A stretch of 64,000 nt of DNA from Cryptomeria japonica (GCF_030272615.1 NC_081408.1:312187118-312251117), one strand, 5' to 3'; positions 23,412 through 35,109 are shown, numbered from the stretch's first letter. Made by a program: numbers and translations. Notes: generated by a model not told the origin, from the letters alone.

Positions 23412-24655
23412 TGTTAGCAAAAATCAAGAAGGAAGACGGAGAGGGGGGGTGAATCAGTCTTCATCAGAATAAGAAATTCAACCACCAAAACATAGATCTG
23501 ATAAACTGTAGTAATAAGACAAATAAGCAAATTAACAGCACAACACACAACACCAATATTTTGATGTGGAAAACATGGTTAAGGGAAAAACCACGATGGG
23601 AAACTACCCACGGTAAGATGATACTCTGTAGTAGTATGTGAAAATATTACAATGGTGAATGCATAGGCATTTAGGCACACTGCCTAGAGCTCACTACTCA
23701 AAAGATATTTTCTCAGAATGTTACAACCTTCAGGGAAGTCTCACTGACTTACAATATGATTTGGACTACAATCTAGAAGGGATGAACTGAAAGAGTAGCA
23801 TCTCCAAATGCCTGATTATAGTTCCGGTTAAGCACAATTGTCTTCTCTACAACACCAATCTCTCTTCAAGCTCAATACCAAAAGATAAATCACTTGTTTG
23901 CATGTACACCACTTTATGATAATACATACACAACACTGACACCCAAATTACATGAATAACTCACCTATATACATAAATCATCAACCTTGATAACAAGGTT
24001 GGTTAAACCCTAACTCTTAACTCACAATTAAAAAATTACATCACACGATACAAATATCAACCACCAAACCAATATAATGATTTACATAGCATAGCATGGT
24101 CCTAATTCAAATTCTCAAATGATCAACTCCACCGGAAATCATGCCAAGATCAACCACAACACACTACACCACCAGAAATACCACATAATATGAAAATCAA
24201 TATCGGTTGATGAAAACCACCAAAAACTCACAACAATCAATTTGGATTGCCAAAACAAATAAGACATGACTAGGAAACACCAACAAGCATGTTAGAATCA
24301 TCTGGAACAGCTGCATCAACACCCTTTTTCAAATCTTCATCAGTCAACGTCTGAAAGCTCAAGAACATAACCAATCAGAAACTATCACAAAGAAAGATAA
24401 CTTGCAGAGCACCAAATCACGAACCATTTGAAATGAAGATACACAAGACCATCCCAAAATAGCAGCATGAGATCTGATCACACCAGAATATACACGGAGG
24501 ATATATCAACCTCTGCAAAACAGTGATTAGCAAAACCAAACTACAAAACTGGATCAAAAAATCTTCCCAATCACACTAGAATAAATCATAGGAATATGTT
24601 GACATCAATGACAACAACATATCCCAGTAGCAGCAATGCACGACAATATCCAACA
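23412..24655 (-). repeat. 3' LTR of Copia element 2
   Basis: Matches 29259-30589. It contains GGAGAGGGGGGGTGAATCAG near its U5 end and AAAACATGGTTAAGGGAAAAACCACGATGGG at 23566-23600, the same two blocks seen in the other Copia LTRs. It lacks the 75-bp duplication present in its partner. Confidence 0.95.
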
Positions 24656-24679
24656 ATCTCCCCCTTTGGCATTAATGGT
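24656..24679 (-). other. Polypurine tract of Copia element 2
   Basis: On the minus strand ACCATTAATGCCAAAGGGGGAGAT precedes LTR start TGTTGGATA; it is nearly the same as the tract of element 1. Confidence 0.92.
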
Positions 24680-24989
24680 AACATATGAATGTGAAAACAG
24701 TCAATGCAAAGAAAGAAGATATCTCAGCAAACTCCCCCTAAGATCAGGATAGATAAAACAGTTTTTCACATGATCTCTCTTCCCCTTTGACAGCAATTTC
24801 AAAGATCTCAAAACAAATAACCAAAATCTCTCTCTCCCAAAACAAAAACTTGAATCTCTCTTGCCCTGAAACACATAACTAGGTCAACAAACTACTCCAG
24901 CAGAGGAGCAGCACCAACTCACCAATCCAGATAGAAAGATAAGGATCTGAAATCCACTTGATAGATGCAACTCAATGCATCTAGTTCTC

Positions 24990-25856
24990 ATCAAGAGAGG
25001 TGGATACCCCTAACTTGTCTCTCAAATAGACAAATGTAGCTACAGGCAAAGGCTTAGTAAAAATATCAACTATTTATTCCTTTGTAGATACATACTCCAG
25101 CTTCACCTTTTCTTCACTGACTTGTTCTCTCAAGTAATGATATTTGATTGATATATGCTTAGTCTTCAAATGTTACACTAGATTCTTTGACATGTTGATA
25201 GCACTGGAATTATCATAGTAAATAACAGTAGGCTCATCATGAATAACTCTACTATCTTTCAACATCTGCTCCATCTAAACCACCTAAGTGCAATTACTAG
25301 CAGTAGCAATGTACTCAGCTTCAGCAATAGATAAGGATATTGAATCTCATTTCTTGCTATCCCATGAAACCAACTTATTTCCCAAAAATAATGCTCCACT
25401 GGTAGTGCTCTTCTAGTCATCTACATCACCAGACCAATAAGCATCAATGTAGGAACATAACATGAAATCATCATTCTTCAAATACCATAAACCATAATCC
25501 ACAGTTCCCTTCAAGTATCTGAATATCCTCTTAATAGAGGTGACATGACTCTCCTTCGGATCAGATTGATATCTAGCAGCCATGCACACATCATGCATAA
25601 TGTCCGGCCTAGTCTAAGTAAGATATAGCAATCTGCCAACCATAGATTTGTACAAACTCTAATTAGCTTTTGGAGATTCATCATTTTTAGACAATTGACA
25701 ACCAGTCACCATACGAGTTCCAATAGGTTTGGAATCATCTAATCCAAACTTTTTCAACAATTCCTTCACATACTTAGTTTGAGATATGAATATACCTTTT
25801 CCTGTTTGTGCTATTTCCAAACCTAAGAAAAATTTCATTTCACCAATCATAGACAT
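24990..25856 (-). pseudogene. Copia element 2 RT end and RNase H, decayed
   Basis: Leftward from 25856: MIGEMKFFLGLEIAQTGKGIF and KYVKELLKKFGLDDSKP (RT end), then a break, ARYQSDPKESHVTSIKRIFRYLKGTVDYGLWY (25598-25500) and YIDAYWSGDVDD, where the usual ADW of RNase H is AYW. A stop follows. Traces of SAEAEYIA-like and DNSSAINMSKN blocks and VDIFTKPLPVATF continue to about 25000. Five or more stops disable it. Confidence 0.9.
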
Positions 25857-25868
25857 CTCAAATTCTTT

Positions 25869-26600
25869 CTACATATCACCGGCAAACTTCATGCTCATTT
25901 CATCATCACCACCAAAGATAATATCATCAACAAAGACTTCAACAATCAGGATGTTATCATTTTCAATCCCGAAATACAGATTACTATCAGCAGCACCTTT
26001 AGTAAATCCGAATTTCAACAAGTATTTGTCTAATCTACCATACCAGGCTCTAGGTGTTTGTTTTAATACATAAAGAGCTCTCTTCAACTTACATACCATG
26101 TCTCCATCATTCGACAATGAAAATCCATCAGATTGTTCAATGTAGACTTCTTCCTCTAGATCACTATTCAAAAAGGTAGATTTCACATCCATCTGATATA
26201 CCTTGATTTCTTTATAAGCAGCATAAGCAAGCAACAGTCTAACAACTTCAAGTCTGGCAACCAGAGCAAAAGTCTCCTCATAATCAATTCTTTCTTGTTG
26301 TGAATACCCTTTGCAAACCAGTCTAGCTTTATTTCTGACAACTTCACCGGCTTCATTCAATTTATTTTTGAATACCCATTTAGTACCAATAACATTCTTA
26401 TCCTTGGGTCTGGGCACAAGTTCCCAAGTATTATTCTTTTCAATCTAATCAACTTCTTCTTCCATATCTCTCATCCAACTTTCATCTTTACAAGATTCAA
26501 CAACATATTTAGGTTCAACTTTAGAAATCAAACATACTTCTTCAACATCTAACCGTCTTCTAGTCATTACACCCTTATTCTTATCACCAATAATCTAATT
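25869..26600 (-). pseudogene. Copia element 2 reverse transcriptase, decayed
   Basis: An upstream part in broken frame (about 26600-26420) is followed by an open stretch 26417-25869 with [75 protein letters not shown] and the catalytic [11 protein letters not shown]. The FAPVAR block is changed to FALVAR. The catalytic aspartates survive in a dead frame. Confidence 0.93.
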
Positions 26601-26735
26601 TTCAGAATTATTCAATCTTACATACCTCAGAGTCTTCTGATTGTTCCGATTCTCAAGTTCTTGTACTCCATCATCGGCAACAGCAGCAGCCGAATTAATA
26701 ATCTCTACCGGATCATTCTACTTAGGATCTTTAGT

Positions 26736-27819
26736 CTAGATAGGGGCTAGAACAACATGTTGACCATCATCATAACCACATGCTTTGATCTCCTTCCCAA
26801 GGTTCTCATCCACCTTCACATTTGAACTCTCCACAATATTTCTTAGTCTCTTATTGTAGCAATGGTAGGCTTTGCTCTTAATTGAATATCCCAAGAAGAT
26901 ACCTTCATCACTTCTAGCATCAAACTTTCCTATAGCCTCATCTCTCTTCATGTAACATTTTCTACCAAAAACTTTGAAATATCTTACAGTAAGAACATGA
27001 CCAACCCATAGCTCATAAGGGGTCTTACCGGTACCATCTTTGATGTGAACTATATTGAATGTGTAAAAAGCAGTGCTAATGGCTTCTCTTTAGTAGATCT
27101 TTGGAACATTTCCTTCAATCACCACAGTCCTTACAACATCCAAAACAGTTATGTTCTCCCTCTCAACAACTCCATTTTGATGTAGGGTTCTAGGAGTAGA
27201 CAATTGTCTTCTAATTTTGTGCATCTCACAAAAGGAGTTGAACTCACCAGAATAGAATTATCCACCTCTGTCAGATCTCAGACACTTCACCTTCAATCCA
27301 GATTGAGTTTCCACCTTAGCTTTGAATATCTTGAATTTGTCCAATGCTTATGATTTCTCCTTCAAAAAGATAACCCACATCATCCTGGAATAATCATCAA
27401 TTAGTAGCATAAAATATCTATCACCCTACACACTTCTAACATTTGTAGGTCCACATAGGTTAGTATGCACAAGATCTAGCAGTCCATCAGATGTATATTA
27501 TTTTCTCTTGAAAGAAATAATTGTTTGCTTACCCAACTGACATTCCTTACATACTAGATTAGCAGGATTAACAATCTTAGGCAAATCTCTAACAGCATGT
27601 GTAGAATAGATCTTAATCATTGAATCAAAATTTGCATGACACTCTCTTATGCCATAACCAACTCTCATCTATCTGAGCAATCAAATAGCTTTTCTCACCA
27701 TTATTCAAATGAAAAATGTTACCTTCAGTCTTAGTCCCAGATGCAATCTCTATACCTGAGGCATTCAAGATCTTGCATTTTACATCCTTGAATCGTAGAT
27801 CATAACCTTTATCAACCAT
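26736..27819 (-). pseudogene. Copia element 2 integrase, heavily decayed
   Basis: 27819-27625 carries the pre-integrase segment (GNIFHLNNGEKSYLIAQIDESWLWHKR). Integrase core blocks (LHTNLCGPTN-like near 27470, RSDRGG-like near 27270, NGVVERENI-like near 27165) are traceable in changing frames. The C-terminal block ARSDEGIFLGYSIKSKAYHCYN lies at 26951-26736. The many stops make this the most damaged part of the element. Confidence 0.85.
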
Positions 27820-28407
27820 CTATCTAACACTCAAAAGATTATGCTCCAAACCTTCAACATACAAGACATCATCAGTGTTATTCTTACCATCAAAAGAAAT
27901 AGAACCTCTCCCATGGATTACATAGGCTTTGACATCTCCAAATATAACCATTCCACCATCATACCTTTCCATGCTTACGAATTTTCTTTTATCACCAGGC
28001 ATATGATGTGAACAACCGGTGTGAATCACCCATTCATCCTTCTCTTCTACCTTAGCCACCAAAGCTTTCTCCTCAACAGAACAGCTAGTGGAATCAATAG
28101 GTACAGGTCTATCTTCTTTAATGGCAATAAACACAACTTCATCTCCTTCTAATTCTTCATTCCTAACACCTTCATCAATAGCATAATAACAGTTCTTCTG
28201 GTTCCTAAACTTCCGGTTAGACTTATAAGGCTTATCATACTTCTCATGCTTCTCGTATCTATCATTCTTATCATGCTCATCAAACTTTTCATGTCTGTCA
28301 TACTTAGACATTCTCTCTAGGCATCCAGAAGAAAAATGTCCTATCTTATGGCAAGAGAAACATTTCAAAGGCAACTTTCCATCATACTTACTGGCTCCTT
28401 TAGTCAA
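27820..28407 (-). pseudogene. Copia element 2 gag zinc knuckle and protease
   Basis: Open for 195 codons. KLPLKCFSCHKIGHFSSGC is an intact CCHC knuckle. A charged Tyr/Asp/Glu/Lys/His-rich repeat follows (YDRHEKFDEHDKNDRYEKHE), then an acidic linker. The protease site reads WVIHTGCSHHM, so the catalytic aspartate of the usual D(S/T)G is His. GLEHNLLSV ends the part. Loss of that aspartate would abolish protease activity even if the frame were open. Confidence 0.92.
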
Positions 28408-28410
28408 TCT

Positions 28411-28461
28411 CTAGGCAATGAATGCTTCAAGATCATCTAGCTCTCTTTCTTTCTCTTCTAT

Positions 28462-28505
<44 letters not shown>

Positions 28506-29200
28506 CTGGATATTTTGCACCCATCAAGATCATAATTCTACTTGTTGGATACTGATGTAAATGCTCTAAATGTTGTCTTAGACTTTTTATGTGATTCTCC
28601 AACTCACTCAGCTCAAATGCAGCAAGCTTTCCAACCAACACATTTCTTGTCACTGCAGTCACACTTTGGATCTCATCAATAGAAGCAACCTTGTGTTTAT
28701 AAGTAGGAGGCAAGGATCTCGACACCTTAGCAACAATTTCATCTTCCTCAATGGTTCCATTGGCACATTTGATGCCTAGGACAAGGTCATTCACATTAGC
28801 CATAAAAGAGCATATGTTCTCATCATCTCCCATCTTCAATGTCTCATACTTTCCTTTCAAACTCTGCAACTTAGCAACTTTCACCTGTTTATCACATTCA
28901 TAAAGAATTTCAAGCTTCTTCCAGATTTCATGTGTTGTCTGAAGTCCCATAACATTTGTCATCTCTGAGTCAGTCAAGGAACTAAGGAATGATTCCTCCA
29001 CTCTAATATTATGTTTTGCTTCCTTAACCTCATCCAAAGTAGATGGTCCATTCTGAGTAACAACATAGACATTCTTTGTAATCTTCTAGTAATATTCTCC
29101 AAGGCATTTTAAGTGCACTTCCATCCAGTTCTTACATATAGTACAATTGCTTCCATCAAACCTCGGACTATCTTTCTTAAAGAGAATGCCTTGAGCTGCC
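28411..29200 (-). pseudogene. Copia element 2 gag
   Basis: The gag helical domain runs 29037-28411 (ILYECDKQVKVAKLQSL, MGDDENICSFMANVNDLV, VAKVSRSLPPTYKHKVASI). The true start region upstream (to about 29200, near MAAQGILFKKDSPRFDG) is separated by stops. The C-terminal end contains a run of alternating Arg-Glu codons made by a CT/GA microsatellite, then DIEEKERELDDLEAF. Confidence 0.9.
28466..28501. repeat. (CT)n microsatellite inside gag
   Basis: About 18 CT units. On the coding (minus) strand it is (GA)n and reads as alternating Arg and Glu. The unit length of two makes any slippage a likely frameshift. Confidence 0.97.
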
Positions 29201-29244
29201 ATCTCAGATCTCCTCAAGCGATTAAGCTTCTACCAGAGGATCTA

Positions 29245-29256
29245 GCTCTGATACCA
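29245..29256 (-). other. Primer binding site of Copia element 2
   Basis: GCTCTGATACCA, complement of TGGTATCAGAGC (initiator tRNA-Met), two bases from the inner LTR end. Confidence 0.95.
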
Positions 29257-29258
29257 AT

Positions 29259-30589
29259 TGTTAGCAGCAATCAAGAAGGAAGATAGAGAGGGGGGGTGAA
29301 TCAATCTTCACTAGAATAACAAATTCAACCACCAAAAAATAGATCTGATAAACTGCAGTAATAAGACATATAAGAAAATTAACAGAACAACACACAACAC
29401 CAAGATTTTGGCGTGGAAAGCCAGCTTAAGGGAAAACCCACAGTGAGAACCTACCCACAGTAAGATGATACTCTGCAGTAGTATGTGAAAATATTACAAT
29501 GGGGAATGCACAGGCATTTATGCACACTGCCTAGAGCTCACTGCTCAAAAGATATTTGCCTGAAAGGCTACAACCCTCAAGGAAGTCTCACTGACTTACA
29601 ATATGATTCGGACTATAATCTGTAAGGATTGAACTGAAAGAGTAGCATCTCCAAAATGCCTAATTATAATTCTAATTAAGCATGGTTGTCTGCTTTGCAA
29701 CACCAATTTCTTATCAAACTCAATATCGAAAGATAAATCACTTGTTCACACATACACCACTTTCTGATAATGTAGACACAATAGCGACACCCAAATTACA
29801 TGAATAACTCACCTATATATACAAATCATCACCACTTTCTGATAATGTAGACACAATAGCGACACCCAAATTACATGAATAACTCACCTATATATACAAA
29901 TCATCAACCTTGATAACAAGTTCAGCTAAACCCTAACCCTCAATTCACAATTATAAAATTACATCACACGATACAAAGATCGACCACCAAACCAATATAA
30001 TAATTACATTGATAGCATTTTCCTAAATCAAATTCCCAAATGATCAACTCCACCGGAAATCATGCCAAGATCAACCACAACACGCTACACCACCAAAAAT
30101 ACCGCATAACATGAAAATCAATATCAATTGATGAAATCCACCATAAATTCGCACAACGATCAATGTGGATCACCAAAACGAATAGGACACGACTAGAAAA
30201 CACCAGCAAGCATGTTAGAATCATCTGAAACAGCTCCACCAACACCATTTTTCAAATCTTCATCGGTCAACATCTGAAAGCTCAAGAACACAACCAATCA
30301 GCAACTGTCACAAAGAAAGATAACTTGTGAAGTACCAAATCACAAACCATCTTAAATTAAGATACACAAGACCATCCCAAACAATATCCCAAAATATCAG
30401 CACAAGATCTGATCACACCGGAATATACTGGAGGATATATCAACCTCTATAAAACAATGATCAGCAAAACCAAACTACAAAATTGGATCAAAAAATCTTC
30501 CCAATCACATTGGAATAAATCATAGGAATATGTTGACATCAATGACAACAACATATCCTAGCAGCAACAATGCACGACAATATCCAGCA
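29259..30589 (-). repeat. 5' LTR of Copia element 2
   Basis: Pairs with 23412-24655 but is longer, mainly because of a 75-bp tandem duplication at 29755-29904 (CACCACTTTCTGATAATG recurs after 75 bases, copies almost identical). The duplication is absent from the other LTR and so arose after insertion. Confidence 0.95.
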
Positions 30590-31920
30590 AAGGGATCCCT
30601 AATCTCCTTTGTATTGCTCTCCTCGCATCATGTCTAACTCTAGCAGCGCTTGCTCCACCTGACGCTCCATCTCCGCCACCCTCATCATCATCATCATCCC
30701 CATCGTCATCACCCCTGCGCCTGTGACCTCCTCTAACCTATGCTCTGTCATCCTCATCATCATCTAAAGTTGGTACCAGCTTGGCAAGATTAGATAACTG
30801 TGGCACTGTGTGAGCTATCCAATACTGTGAATACTTTATTGTCATACATGCATCAATAACCCCCTCAGCATAGACCTAGATCTTTGTGGCCAAACTCAAG
30901 TACTCGGCGCAGGTTGCATCAATAGAAATAGTAGGCCCCTACTCTGGCACATCATGTTGTCAACGTGCATATAATAAAGCTCCCTATGGTACCCCGTAAT
31001 GTCTACCATACTACCAGTAAACCTTGTCATTCAAGAACCTCTCAATAATGAAACATTTCCAACCAACCAAGTATCTTGAGAGATAGACATATGGAATCTC
31101 TCGTGCATCCTCTAGCCACACCTCATAGTCCATATACAACCTCCAAGTTATCGTATCTAAATCATCCAAAACTTGGCACCAGTACTCTAATTTGCCCAAC
31201 TTGCATTGGACAACTACACCTATATAGCCAGATACACATGGCCAGCCAACTGGTTTGTCTTTGTCTGCTAGCAGTCGAGTAACGACTATGTGCTCCCATG
31301 CCCACACCTGAAGCAATGTCACTCCTATAGATAAACTCATGTATCCTCGATACACTACCTGATGCAACTCTCGATATAAATGTGTCAACATGCATGATCC
31401 CCAACAAAATCTATTTCCCTCAATCACCATGCCCTCTAGAACCAATCCCCAACCCACTGCTAGTCCCTTTCACCAACAATCAAGACATAGAAAACCTACA
31501 ATAAATCCTGCAAGAACAGTTGGTAATGGCATATATCTATCACATATCTCCTACCAAGAAATCTCATATCCATAGATGTGCTCATCCTAGAACACTCGAT
31601 GCAATGCCTCAGTGCCACCCTCCTCAGTGTGCTTGTATGGTAGAAGATATCCCACCACAGGGATTTGAAGAATCCTATAAACGTTCTCGAGCGTCACTGT
31701 CATCTCCCCAGTCGCCAGATGGAAGGTGTTGGTGTCACTTTGCCACCGCTCTGTCAAATCCATTAGTAGACCTCGCTTAATCATATATCGAGTTATGTCA
31801 AGAAGGGAGGATAATCCACACCTCTCGATAATATCTCTATTAGCCTATGACAGTTGAGGAATCAATCTTCATGTCTTCGGGAATCGCTCCTGAGACTGAA
31901 GGACACCTAAATCCGCCTAC
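30590..31920 (-). pseudogene. Plant mobile domain (PMD) gene, fragment 1 (N-terminus and domain)
   Basis: Minus strand. The N-terminal block ANRDIIERCGLSSLLDITRYM (with earlier stops) leads to LLMDLTERWQSDTNTFHLATGEMTVTLENVYRILQIPVVGYL at 31770-31650, the signature opening of the plant mobile domain (FHL-xGE-xTVTLEDV). Then LQVWAWEHIVV (31300), KLEYWCQVLDDLDTITWRLY (31190) and RYLVGWKCFIIERFLND (31060) match the second half. An Asp/Gly/Ala-rich tail follows at about 30750-30640. PMD occurs in MAIN/MAIL silencing proteins and in plant transposable elements; the function of element-borne copies is unclear. Scattered stops make this copy dead. It lies antisense to the surrounding Gypsy element. 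Confidence 0.85.
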
Positions 31921-32600
31921 ATATTATAACATATCACAACTCATCAGGCTAATCAACATAAAATTATATCAAAAATCAATGAAGATCAAAACATATTGAA
32001 ACCAATCAATCAAATCGGCTTGAACCATATCACAAATCAATCAATCACCTTATCAATCGACCCATATCGAAACCATTCTGATCAAAATAATTGTATCAAA
32101 ATCAAAATCAAGGAGATCAATCAACTCATCCTAACGATCAATCAAATCAATCACATCAATCAAGACAACCAAAATCATCAATCAAATCAAGAAGATCAAT
32201 CAAATCAATTAGCTCGTTGGAGATTAAATCAATCTCATTAGGCATCATATCAAACATTCAGATCAAAAAGACCCATATCAAAATCCAAAAAGACCCAAGT
32301 CAAAATCAAACACAATTAACTTTCCCCATATCAAATAATCAAAGTCAATTAACCCATATCGAGAATCATATCTAAATCAAGATCAAATCATATCAAAAAT
32401 CAATCAAAATTAAAATCAATCCTCCTATCGTGAATCATGTCGAAATCAACAAGACACATATCAAGATCAAATTACAACCATATCACATCAGCTTGAAACA
32501 TATCAAGCAACAAATCGAATTCAAACAAACCCATATCAATCAAAAATACCCATATCAAAGTTAATCCATATCAAAATCTAGGAAACAAATCACATTTTCC
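31921..32600. repeat. Low-complexity ATCAA/CATATCAAAATC region
   Basis: Hundreds of bases built from loosely repeated ATCAATCAAATCA and CATATCAAAATCAA words, without a gene (ORFs reading NQ/SI repeats are a by-product). It lies immediately upstream of the PMD gene on the minus strand, so it would be leader or promoter DNA if that gene was transcribed. Confidence 0.8.
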
Positions 32601-32629
32601 TCTCTTTCAATCCAAAAGTGCTCAAACAA

Positions 32630-32945
32630 ACCTCATATGTGCTAGGTTGCCCCTTATGCGCTATTCTAAATCGCAAAAGCGCCAAAAGATACCCCTTATG
32701 TGCTAAAACATCTATAAGCGCTAAAAGATCACTTGTATGCGCTAACAAATCACTACTATATGCTACATCATATCAATGCACTAAATTTCACTACGCATGT
32801 GCTACACTACCATGTGTATCCACTAATTTGTGTCCATGCACTGTACTATCATGCATCTACGCTAACCTATTCATTGTATGTGCTACATCTATACCCTAAG
32901 TGACCTATGCGCTAAATTCCCTTGCGTATGCACTAAATCAAACAC
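32630..32945. repeat. Degenerate TATGCGCTAAA repeat array
   Basis: About 15 variants of (A/G)TGCGCTAA/GTGCTA/GCACTA spaced roughly 15-30 bases apart. The spacing is irregular and the copies are diverged, so it looks like an ancient short tandem repeat. On the minus strand the core is TTTAGCGCATA. It lies upstream of the antisense PMD gene. Confidence 0.75.
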
Positions 32946-33529
32946 ATAATAAGGTACAACGTGAATATCTGAGGCTAGATCATGAAAAAACGTGTGAAAA
33001 ATCATCAGAATTCTCACAAACAAGCGTAGTTTTTGGGCACTTACCAGTCGTCCGTACGTGGTGGGCCCCTAGAAGCATCTGACTCACTCAAATCGATGAG
33101 TGTGGTACGGAATCGGCATTTTCTCTAGAGCACTAATCTCTAATCACAAGAGGACAAATGTTCAAATGAGCTTTCTTTTTCACTCTTTACCTTTTAAAAG
33201 GGGTAAAAATAAGGTTATTAAGTGGGAGTGTATTTTCTACTTGTTCAATTTAATTAATTCAATAGCCTAAATCATTTTTTCAAGAGATGAATCAATCCAA
33301 ACATTTGAAAAAATTGAACATCGTCAATATTTTGAAAAATTCAAAAATCGTAAAAATTTCAATCGTCAAAAATTCTAAAAAATTCAAAATTCCCTGATTC
33401 ATCTCCTAAGGGGGCATAAATAATCACATCTTCATTCAACAATTAGCATATGGGGCAAATCAATTTTTTTATTGACATCATCAGGCGATTTTTCTTTGAA
33501 TCAACATGTGGCCACACATATCACTTCAA
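32946..33529. other. 3' internal region of the Tat element, no gene
   Basis: A+T-rich, with short inverted repeats around 33280-33410 (AGATGAATCA and its complement TGATTCATCT bracket a stretch of AAAAATTC repeats). It leads into the polypurine tract at 33530. I see no coding sequence. Confidence 0.5.
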
Positions 33530-33542
33530 AGAGGGGCAAAAT
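33530..33542 (+). other. Polypurine tract of the Tat element
   Basis: AAAGAGGGGCAAA lies directly before TGTAGACG. A G-rich purine tract followed by TG is what is expected at the inner edge of a 3' LTR on the plus strand. Confidence 0.75.
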
Positions 33543-34082
33543 GTAGACGTATAAATCTGACCACCTAATTAAATAAATATTTAATGTTTATTTAATTCAC
33601 TAACAATTCTTCTATTAAATAAATTAATATTTAATTAATTCACCCCCTACCTCTATTGATTAAATAAATTATTTAATTTATTTGATTTAGCCAAATTCTA
33701 ACTTTTAATTAAATAAATCATATTTATTTAATTAAATATTCCTTTCCCATTTAATTAAAACCCCTTTGGCATTTAAATAAATCAATATTTATTTAAATCA
33801 ACACAATGCAAGTTGCAACCCACTTTTTGAAATAAATTAATTTTATTTCAATTAAATCCTAAAATTCCTCCCACTTGCATTCTCCTACAAAATCCATTGT
33901 TCGATGTGGAGCCTGATCAGTCTCCAAGTGGGAGATTGTTGAAATGTGGCGACTGATCAACAAAGTACTGTACACTCAGCACGTCTCCTCGCCGAGGTCC
34001 GAGGCCGAGCCGGGCCGGGCCCCTGGCAGGGGTTTGAGGGTAGCAACCCCCGAGAAAATTTTTCCTTTTCCAACAATTTAAC

Positions 34083-35063
34083 AGGGCTCATCATCACCCA
34101 AATATACCTGTCCAAAATCACCTTGAACATAATCTAGAAAATATTTTCTATGGGGTGTAGTATGAAATGAAGCCCCAGAATCTATTACCCAAGAATCATT
34201 AACATTATCCAAACATAAGATTAAAGCATCTTGTAAAGTATTACTTGCAATATTAGCTTCCTTACTGTCATTTTCATTTTTGTCTCCTCCTTTGTTTTTC
34301 CGAGACCAACAATCTTTCTTTAGATGACCAGGCTTTCCGCAGTACCAGCAATCTTTCTTTCCTCTAGATTGAGAGCGTCCTTTCTTTGACTTCCCTCGTG
34401 ACTTCTCATTCCCAGGGCCTTTTCAACTTTGCTTTGATCTTCCTCTGTTCTCCACATTCAAAACACTACCCGATGATGTTGAAGTCTCACCTGTGCTTTT
34501 CCTTCGCATTTCCTCGCTTAGGATAACACCAACAATATCGTCAAATACCAAAGTATTTTTACCAGAGACAGAGTTACTTACAGCCATAACCAAGCTATTT
34601 CAGCTTTCTGGCAAAGAACATAAAATCAAGAGAGCCCTAACCTCTTCTGCAAAGGTAATTTTTACCAAAGACAATTGACTGGTAATTGTATTAAATTCAT
34701 TTAAGTGCTCCGCTACAGATCCTCCCTCACTCATTTTCAAATTAAACAAATGCTTCATAAGAAATACCTTATTCGAAGCTGAGGGTTTCTCATACAACTT
34801 AGCCAATGTTACCATCAAATCTACAGCCGTTTTTGCTTCTGTTATATTGAATGCTACAGACGGCGCAAGGCACAATCGAATGGATCCAGTGTCTTTCCAT
34901 CTAAAATGTCCCACTCTTCATCTGACATTGTGGTCAGTTTCTTTGCCTTTCCTTCCAATGGCCGCCACAAATCCTCTTGATACAAGTAATCCTCCATCTG
35001 CATTTTCCATAACTGATAATTCTAGCCGTTAAACTTTTCGACCTTGAATTTGGAATCCTCCAT
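34083..35063 (-). pseudogene. Copia gag and protease fragment
   Basis: The start MEDSKFKVEKFNG is at 35063, with a TAG directly after where Trp or Gln is usual. The UBN2-type gag core runs 34914-34600 (AVDLMVTLAKLYEKPSAS, MKHLFNLKMSEGGSVAEHLNEFN). A basic region and an intact CCHC knuckle (CWYCGKPGHLKKDC, near 34340-34300) follow, then the protease site WVIDSGASFHTTPH near 34185. It ends abruptly at YLGDDEPC, within the protease, at the junction with the inverted LTR arm. This is a different Copia family from elements 1-3. Confidence 0.9.
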
Positions 35064-35109
35064 TGCTCCCACTCAAATCTGAAAGTCCTGCCAATTTACA
35101 GAAAACCTC

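Larger units (their letters stand above)
23412..30589 (-). mobile_element. Copia element 2, full length, minus strand
   Basis: Bounded by LTRs TGTTAGCA...CCAACA (left) and TGTTAGCAGC...CCAGCA (right). A tRNA-Met primer site lies inside the right LTR and a polypurine tract inside the left. Flanking 5-mers GAGGG (23407-23411) and AAGGG (30590-30594) differ at one base and are the probable target duplication. Coding order on the minus strand is gag, protease, integrase, RT, RNase H. It has more stops than element 3, so it is probably older or under no recent constraint. Confidence 0.96.

Noticed and set aside
31390-31780. Plus-strand ORFs opposite the PMD gene
   Set aside because: The minus strand carries clear PMD blocks; the plus-strand ORFs are shadows.
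32630-32945. Possible CRISPR-like array (GCGCTAA repeats)
   Set aside because: Repeats are about 10 bp, diverged and irregularly spaced, and the DNA is plant nuclear; not a CRISPR.
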